Positions 60,537 to 64,000 of a stretch of DNA of 64,000 nucleotides are shown here, one piece after another. The notes below the pieces were generated by a model. That model saw nothing but the letters and a program-made list of their open reading frames with translations, did no database searches and was not told the origin of the DNA. The stretch is from NCBI GenBank assembly GCA_910587395.1, contig CAJULJ010000008.1, forward strand, positions 1 to 64,000, in the 5' to 3' direction. The position numbers and the translations under genes were made by a program. Each line of letters starts with the position of its first letter. The stretch's first letter is position 1. Source of the DNA: an uncultured Oscillospiraceae bacterium (lineage in GTDB: Bacteria; Bacillota; Clostridia; Oscillospirales; Oscillospiraceae).

Positions 60537-60565
60537 ATTATAGCACGTCCGGCCTGGTTTGTCCA
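60537..60565 (-). promoter_or_regulatory. Promoter of the PBP1 gene
   Basis: On the minus strand TGGACA (60560-60565), 17 bp and a perfect TATAAT (60537-60542) lie 92 bp before the ATG. Confidence 0.7.
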
Positions 60566-60633
60566 CCCTGTGCAAAACGACGGGATTTGACCGGCACCGC
60601 CAATTGTTTTTCCGTGAAATTTCATGTTCCCTC

Positions 60634-60662
60634 TTGCAATTTTCTCTCACAGCCGTTACAAT
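60634..60662 (+). promoter_or_regulatory. Promoter of the DUF1292 gene
   Basis: TTGCAA (60634-60639), 17 bp and TACAAT (60657-60662) lie 48 bp before the ATG, divergent from the PBP1 promoter. Confidence 0.7.
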
Positions 60663-60709
60663 AGTGGCACAGGCGGCGAAGCACAGCCGCCAAAAGGAGG
60701 ATCAACGCC

Positions 60710-60991
60710 ATGAGCGAGGAGTACGGCCCGGATTTCGTGTCGATCACCGACGACGAGGGCAATGAATTTGAATTGGAGCATCTGGGCACCCTTGAATATA
60801 ACGGCCAGGAGTATATGGCCTTCGTCCCCGCGGACATGGACGAGGACGACGAGGACTTCGGCCTGATCCTGCTGAAGGTGATTGAGCAGGACGGCGAATC
60901 CCTGCTGGCGGACATCGACGACGAGCAGGAATTAAACGCCGTCTATGAGAAGTTCATGGAAGAGCTCTTCGAGGACGACGAAGAGGAATAG
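60710..60991 (+). CDS. DUF1292 family protein (YrzB-like)
   Basis: The 93-residue, very acidic protein has the DUF1292 core SITDDEGNEFELEHLGTLEY, GQEYMAFVPA and LILLKVIEQDGESLLADIDD. The function is unknown. In other Firmicutes it sits with yrrK and alaS, often near the 6S RNA. The AAAGGAGG ribosome site is strong. Confidence 0.93.
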   Translation: MSEEYGPDFVSITDDEGNEFELEHLGTLEYNGQEYMAFVPADMDEDDEDFGLILLKVIEQDGESLLADIDDEQELNAVYEKFMEELFEDDEEE

Positions 60992-61024
60992 CCACAAAGA
61001 CGCAGCGTTGAAAATAGAATACCC

Positions 61025-61210
61025 CTGCTGGGTTCTAACTACGTGACCTTGCCCTGTTAAAACCCACATTTTTAAAACGGGACGCCCTCCTCGCGCGGTG
61101 GTTCGCAGACCTCCCGGCCCTCTTCGGAGGCACCTGGACGTTGGGAGCGGTAAAGCCAAGCGGAGGCGACCCACCTGCATTCTTGTGCAGGTTTTTAATG
61201 GGGCGGCACG
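61025..61210 (+). ncRNA. ssrS: Probable 6S RNA
   Basis: A non-coding stretch of about 185 nt follows DUF1292. It begins TGCTGGGTTCTAACTACG, has internal complementary blocks (CTGGGTT with AACCCA), a central GC-rich region with a TCTTCGGAGG stem-loop, and ends GGCGACCCACCTGCA in a hairpin (ACCTGCA / TGCAGGT) with TTTTT. Size, position next to DUF1292 and the 3' CACCTGC element fit 6S RNA, which sequesters housekeeping RNA polymerase. I cannot run a covariance model, so the identity is tentative. The 5' end is a guess; TAGAAT at 61015-61020 may be the -10. Confidence 0.55.
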
Positions 61211-61214
61211 GCCA
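61188..61214 (+). terminator. Terminator of the probable 6S RNA
   Basis: ACCTGCA / TGCAGGT forms a 7-bp stem with a short loop followed by TTTTTAA. Confidence 0.7.
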
Positions 61215-61240
61215 CAGCGGGGGTTCTATAAAAAAACCAG

Positions 61241-61275
61241 GCGGGAGGGCCTCGGCCCTTCCGCTTTTTGCTTTC
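61241..61275 (+). terminator. Second terminator after the probable 6S RNA
   Basis: GCGGGAGGGCC / GGCCCTTCCGC has a 2-base core loop (allowing G-U pairs) and is followed by TTTTTGC. It would back up the preceding terminator. Confidence 0.6.
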
Positions 61276-61311
61276 CCATTTGTGAATTTTCATCTGAGCG
61301 TGAATTTAGCC

Positions 61312-61340
61312 TTGCAACAGCCGTTTTCCCATGCTATAAT
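61312..61340 (+). promoter_or_regulatory. Promoter of the foldase gene
   Basis: TTGCAA (61312-61317), 17 bp and a perfect TATAAT (61335-61340) lie about 97 bp upstream of the ATG. Confidence 0.8.
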
Positions 61341-61437
61341 GTTGGGCAGCGCTCTTCGGAGGGGCGCTTTTTGCCAAAATGAGCCCCTCCGCCGGAGCCG
61401 CCGTCACTACACGAATACTGAGAGGATTGATCATACC

Positions 61438-62994
61438 ATGAGCGCATCCAGAGAGAAAAAGCAGCGCCAAAGCGTCGGCCCCGACCAAAAGGCCCTCAAG
61501 GCCCAGCAGGAGCAGGCCGCCCGCAGGCGCACGACTATCATCTACTCCGTGATTGCCGCCGTGATCGCCGTGCTGGTGATCGCGTTGCTGGTGTGGCGCT
61601 CCGGCTTTTTCCAGGCCAGGGCCGCCGCCGTCACGGTGGGAGACGAAACCCTGACCACCGCCGAGCTGAGCTTCTACTACTACGACGCCCGCCGGTACAC
61701 GGTTCAGCTGGCCGCCTACAACATGACCACCTTCGACACCACCAAGGCCGACGACAAGCAGTTTTACAGCGAGGCGGACGGCCAGACCTACCGGGACTAC
61801 TTTATGGAAACCGCCCTGACCAACGCCCGGTATCACAAGGCCCTGGCCGAGGAGGCCGTTAAGCTGGGCCACAGCAAGGATGAGGTCAAGGAGACCGTGG
61901 ACGCCTATATCGCCAGCCTCAAGTCCGAAGCCCGTCAGGGCGGCTACACCTACTCCGCCTACCTGCGGGCCCTGTACGGCCCCTATATGAATTCCAGCAT
62001 TCTGGAGAAGCTGTACACCCGCTATCAGATGGCGGGTCTGGCGGCTGGCGACAAGGACGCCGAGCTGTTCGACGGCTACACCCAGGCCGACCTGGAAGCC
62101 TATTATGAGGAACACAAGGACAGCCTGGATACCGTGGAGTATTCCTCCCTCTATTTCGCCATCCCCACCGTGAACGAAAAGGACGCGGACGGCAACGATC
62201 TGAGCGAGGATGAGCTCAACAAACTGAAGGAGGAGGCCAAGGCCTCCGCCAAGGAGAAGGCCGAGGAGGCCCTGGAGGCCGTCGAGGGCGGCGCCACCTT
62301 CCAGTCTCAGATCGACAAGTACGAGCTGACCGGCACCACCAACGCCGACCACAATAAGGTTGTGGGCACCGGCAGCGTCAACACCACCTTCAGTGAGCAG
62401 CTGTTCGCCCTGGACGAGGATGAGTGCGAGCTGGTGGAGACGGACAACGGCTATTACGTCATCTCCTTCCACGGCCGCTATCTCAACGACGAGCCCACCC
62501 GCGACGTGCTCCACATCGCCATCCTGGCCGACACCACCACCGACGACGAGGGCAACGTGGCCGCCCCCACCGATGACGCCTGGGCCGCCGCCAAGGAGAA
62601 AATGGACGCCATCGAGGCGGAGTGGAAGGCCGGTGAGCAGAGCCAGGACGCCTTCACCGCCCTGGCTGAGAAGTATAACACGGAAGATGTCGGTGACGCC
62701 CTGGTGAGCCGCATTGCCAGCACCAACACCACTCTGGTCCCCGAGTTCAAGGATTGGGTTTTCCAGGATCATCAGCCCGGCGACTCCGGCGTCATCCAGC
62801 ACAGCGCCGCGGACTCTGATCGAAACAAATACTGGGCCTACCACCTGATGTTCTATGTGGGCGAAAACGAGCCCGTGTGGATGAGCAACGTCCGCAGCAC
62901 CAAGGCCGAAGAGGACCGCCAGGCCTGGATGGACGAGCTGTCCGCCAACTATCCCGCCACCCTCACCGGCGGAGCCAACTATCTCGGCAAATAG
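61438..62994 (+). CDS. SurA/PrsA-like membrane-anchored foldase
   Basis: The 518-residue protein has a basic cytoplasmic head (REKKQRQSVGPDQKALKAQQ) and one transmembrane helix (about 32-56). The long extracellular region starts with a SurA_N-like chaperone domain (VTVGDETLTTAELSFYYY, ALTNARYHKALAEEAVKLG). Segments of peptidyl-prolyl-isomerase type follow (KAEEALEAVEGGATFQSQI, VVGTGSVNTTFSEQLFALDEDE, YYVISFHGRYL). The parvulin core is degenerate, so chaperone rather than isomerase activity is likely. It is anchored by a helix, not by a lipobox as in PrsA. Expected to fold secreted proteins. Confidence 0.82.
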   Translation: MSASREKKQRQSVGPDQKALKAQQEQAARRRTTIIYSVIAAVIAVLVIALLVWRSGFFQARAAAVTVGDETLTTAELSFYYYDARRYTVQLAAYNMTTFDTTKADDKQFYSEADGQTYRDYFMETALTNARYHKALAEEAVKLGHSKDEVKETVDAYIASLKSEARQGGYTYSAYLRALYGPYMNSSILEKLYTRYQMAGLAAGDKDAELFDGYTQADLEAYYEEHKDSLDTVEYSSLYFAIPTVNEKDADGNDLSEDELNKLKEEAKASAKEKAEEALEAVEGGATFQSQIDKYELTGTTNADHNKVVGTGSVNTTFSEQLFALDEDECELVETDNGYYVISFHGRYLNDEPTRDVLHIAILADTTTDDEGNVAAPTDDAWAAAKEKMDAIEAEWKAGEQSQDAFTALAEKYNTEDVGDALVSRIASTNTTLVPEFKDWVFQDHQPGDSGVIQHSAADSDRNKYWAYHLMFYVGENEPVWMSNVRSTKAEEDRQAWMDELSANYPATLTGGANYLGK

Positions 62995-63001
62995 CCAAAA
63001 T

Positions 63002-63034
63002 AAAGGGGCCGGACATATCGTCCGGTCCCTTTTT
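63002..63034 (+). terminator. Terminator of the foldase gene
   Basis: A 13-bp stem with one G-U pair (63002-63014 with 63020-63032, AAAGGGGCCGGAC / GTCCGGTCCCTTT) is followed by TT. Confidence 0.85.
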
Positions 63035-63051
63035 CATAGGAGTGTGTTCTC

Positions 63052-63789
63052 ATGGACGAGCAATTCATCCGCACCCAAATGCTGCTGGGCGCTCCCGCCA
63101 TGGAGCGGCTGCAAAAAAGCCATGTGGCCGTGCTGGGTCTGGGAGGCGTGGGCGGCTGGTGCGCCGAGGCACTGTGCCGCTCCGGCGTGGGGGAGCTGAC
63201 CCTGGCGGATCAGGACACCGTGTCGGTGAGCAACCTGAACCGGCAGTGCGGGGCCCTCTGGTCCACCGTGGGCATGGAAAAGGCGCGGGCCACCGCCCTG
63301 CGCCTGTCCGATATCGCGCCAAATTGTATCCTCCATCCCCTGGCTCTCCGGTATGAGGCTGGCCGGCGGGAGGAATTTTTCGCTGCAAAATACGACTACA
63401 TCGTGGACGCCATCGATCTGGTGAGCTGCAAGCTGGACCTGATCGAGACCGCCCACCGGCGCGCCATCCCCATTATCTCCGCCCTGGGCACCGGCAACAA
63501 GCGGGACGCCCAGCAACTCCGCATCACCGATATCTCCCGGACCGAGGGCTGCCCCCTGGCCCGAGTGGTGCGCAAGGAGCTGCGGAAACGGGGCATCCTC
63601 CACCACAAGGTGGTGTTCTCCCCCGAACTAGCCTATAACGCCGAGGAGGGGGCCGAGGCCCCGCCTCCGGGGCGGCGGTCCATCCCCGCCAGCGCCATGT
63701 GGGTGCCCGCCGCGGCGGGGCTGCTGCTGGCCCAGGCCGTTATTCTGGAGCTTGCGGGCGAACCCGGATACGCTCCCACGCCTTCCTGA
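63052..63789 (+). CDS. tcdA: tRNA threonylcarbamoyladenosine dehydratase TcdA
   Basis: TcdA (CsdL) uses ATP to cyclise t6A37 to ct6A in tRNAs. The 245-residue E1-like protein has the Rossmann ATP site VAVLGLGGVGGWCAEALCRSG, LADQDTVSVSNLNRQ, YDYIVDAIDLVSCKLDLI and LARVVRKELRKRG. AWVPAAAGLLLA-type C-terminal residues close the family. Its 3' end overlaps the convergent PAP2 gene by 50 bp. Confidence 0.94.
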   Translation: MDEQFIRTQMLLGAPAMERLQKSHVAVLGLGGVGGWCAEALCRSGVGELTLADQDTVSVSNLNRQCGALWSTVGMEKARATALRLSDIAPNCILHPLALRYEAGRREEFFAAKYDYIVDAIDLVSCKLDLIETAHRRAIPIISALGTGNKRDAQQLRITDISRTEGCPLARVVRKELRKRGILHHKVVFSPELAYNAEEGAEAPPPGRRSIPASAMWVPAAAGLLLAQAVILELAGEPGYAPTPS

Positions 63790-64000
63790 CCACCCACGCC
63801 CCCAAAAAGCCGCACAGGGAGCCGATGGCCGCCCCCGCCAGCACGTCGCTGGGGAAGTGGACCCCCACGTACAGCCGGGACAGGCCCATGACCACCGACA
63901 TGCACACCGCCGCAACCTTCATCCACCCTTTGGGCGCAGACATGCACACCGCCAGGGCAAAGGCGAAGGCGGCGTTGGTGTGGCCGGACGGGAAGGAATT
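63740..64000 (-). CDS. PAP2-family phosphatase, partial (5' end outside window)
   Basis: The C-terminal 86 residues of a membrane phosphatase of the PAP2 superfamily (undecaprenyl-pyrophosphate or phosphatidate phosphatases). The frame is open to the window edge. It shows the C2 motif NSFPSGHTNAAFAFALAV and the C3 motif LSRLYVGVHFPSDVLAGAAIG with catalytic His residues. Two transmembrane helices are included. The end overlaps the tcdA 3' end. Confidence 0.9.
   Translation of the reverse strand, partial: NSFPSGHTNAAFAFALAVCMSAPKGWMKVAAVCMSVVMGLSRLYVGVHFPSDVLAGAAIGSLCGFLGAWVVRKAWERIRVRPQAPE

Overview
The window reads as chromosome of a spore-forming, GC-rich Firmicute of the class Clostridia, most likely an Oscillospiraceae gut bacterium of the Flavonifractor/Oscillibacter kind. 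This is inferred from spoIVA next to a sipL-type LysM/SPOCS gene, SleB-type hydrolases, RemA, CdaA/CdaR, a PASTA kinase, YicC and codon positions strongly biased to G/C. Nothing in the window names the species.

Layout. Bases 1-5600 are accessory DNA lying 3' of a tRNA-Ser(CGA) gene. They hold a frameshifted KilA-N gene remnant, a visibly AT-rich two-gene operon (a soluble unknown protein plus a four-helix membrane protein) with its own promoter and terminator, a small orphan ORF, and a 2,220-bp IS66-family element with clear inverted repeats and an exact 8-bp target duplication but damaged transposition genes. Bases 5700-8700 hold an aldehyde dehydrogenase and a methyltransferase. Bases 8700-12600 hold the spore-coat basement-layer pair spoIVA and sipL and a possible 35-codon gene. 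From 29,007 down to 12,613 runs one co-directional block of 17 genes with very small gaps or overlaps: cdaA, cdaR, DUF5685, dnaJ-like, membrane protein, yicC, remA, gmk, rpoZ, priA, def, fmt, rsmB, rlmN, stp, prkC, rsgA. It has a near-consensus promoter in front of cdaA.

Bases 29,190-32,560 hold a carD-ispD-ispF-DUF3343-cysteine desulfurase cluster. Bases 32,740-34,730 hold two tandem SleB-type hydrolase paralogues whose promoters are overlaid by 11-bp-period TGTAAC repeats. Bases 34,900-38,260 hold a small operon of a TSCPD protein, a zincin and an unknown protein, and a BlaR1/BlaI pair with three 14-bp operators. From 38,417 a plus-strand block runs smc, ftsY, rdgB, zinc ribbon, yhbY, nadD-yqeK fusion, LCP ligase, rsfS, trpS, wecA/tagO-like, wecB and an unknown secreted protein. 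Bases 51,440-52,650 hold an unrecognised three-gene operon. The right end has a YfcE phosphoesterase, DUF378, a DUF3048 lipoprotein, lysC and hom, a class A penicillin-binding protein with an apparent zinc-knuckle insertion, DUF1292, a probable 6S RNA, a SurA/PrsA-like foldase, tcdA and a PAP2 phosphatase cut by the window edge.

How the genes work together. The main themes are envelope growth and its signalling (c-di-AMP synthase and regulator, PASTA kinase/phosphatase, PBP1, LCP, WecA/WecB, SleB hydrolases, BlaR/BlaI), translation and ribosome assembly (Def, Fmt, RsmB, RlmN, RsgA, RsfS, YhbY, TrpS, 6S RNA) and sporulation. The best candidate for an undescribed system is the AT-rich pair at 1073-2724. 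The most interesting regulatory signals are the repeat-covered sleB promoters and the triple BlaI operators.
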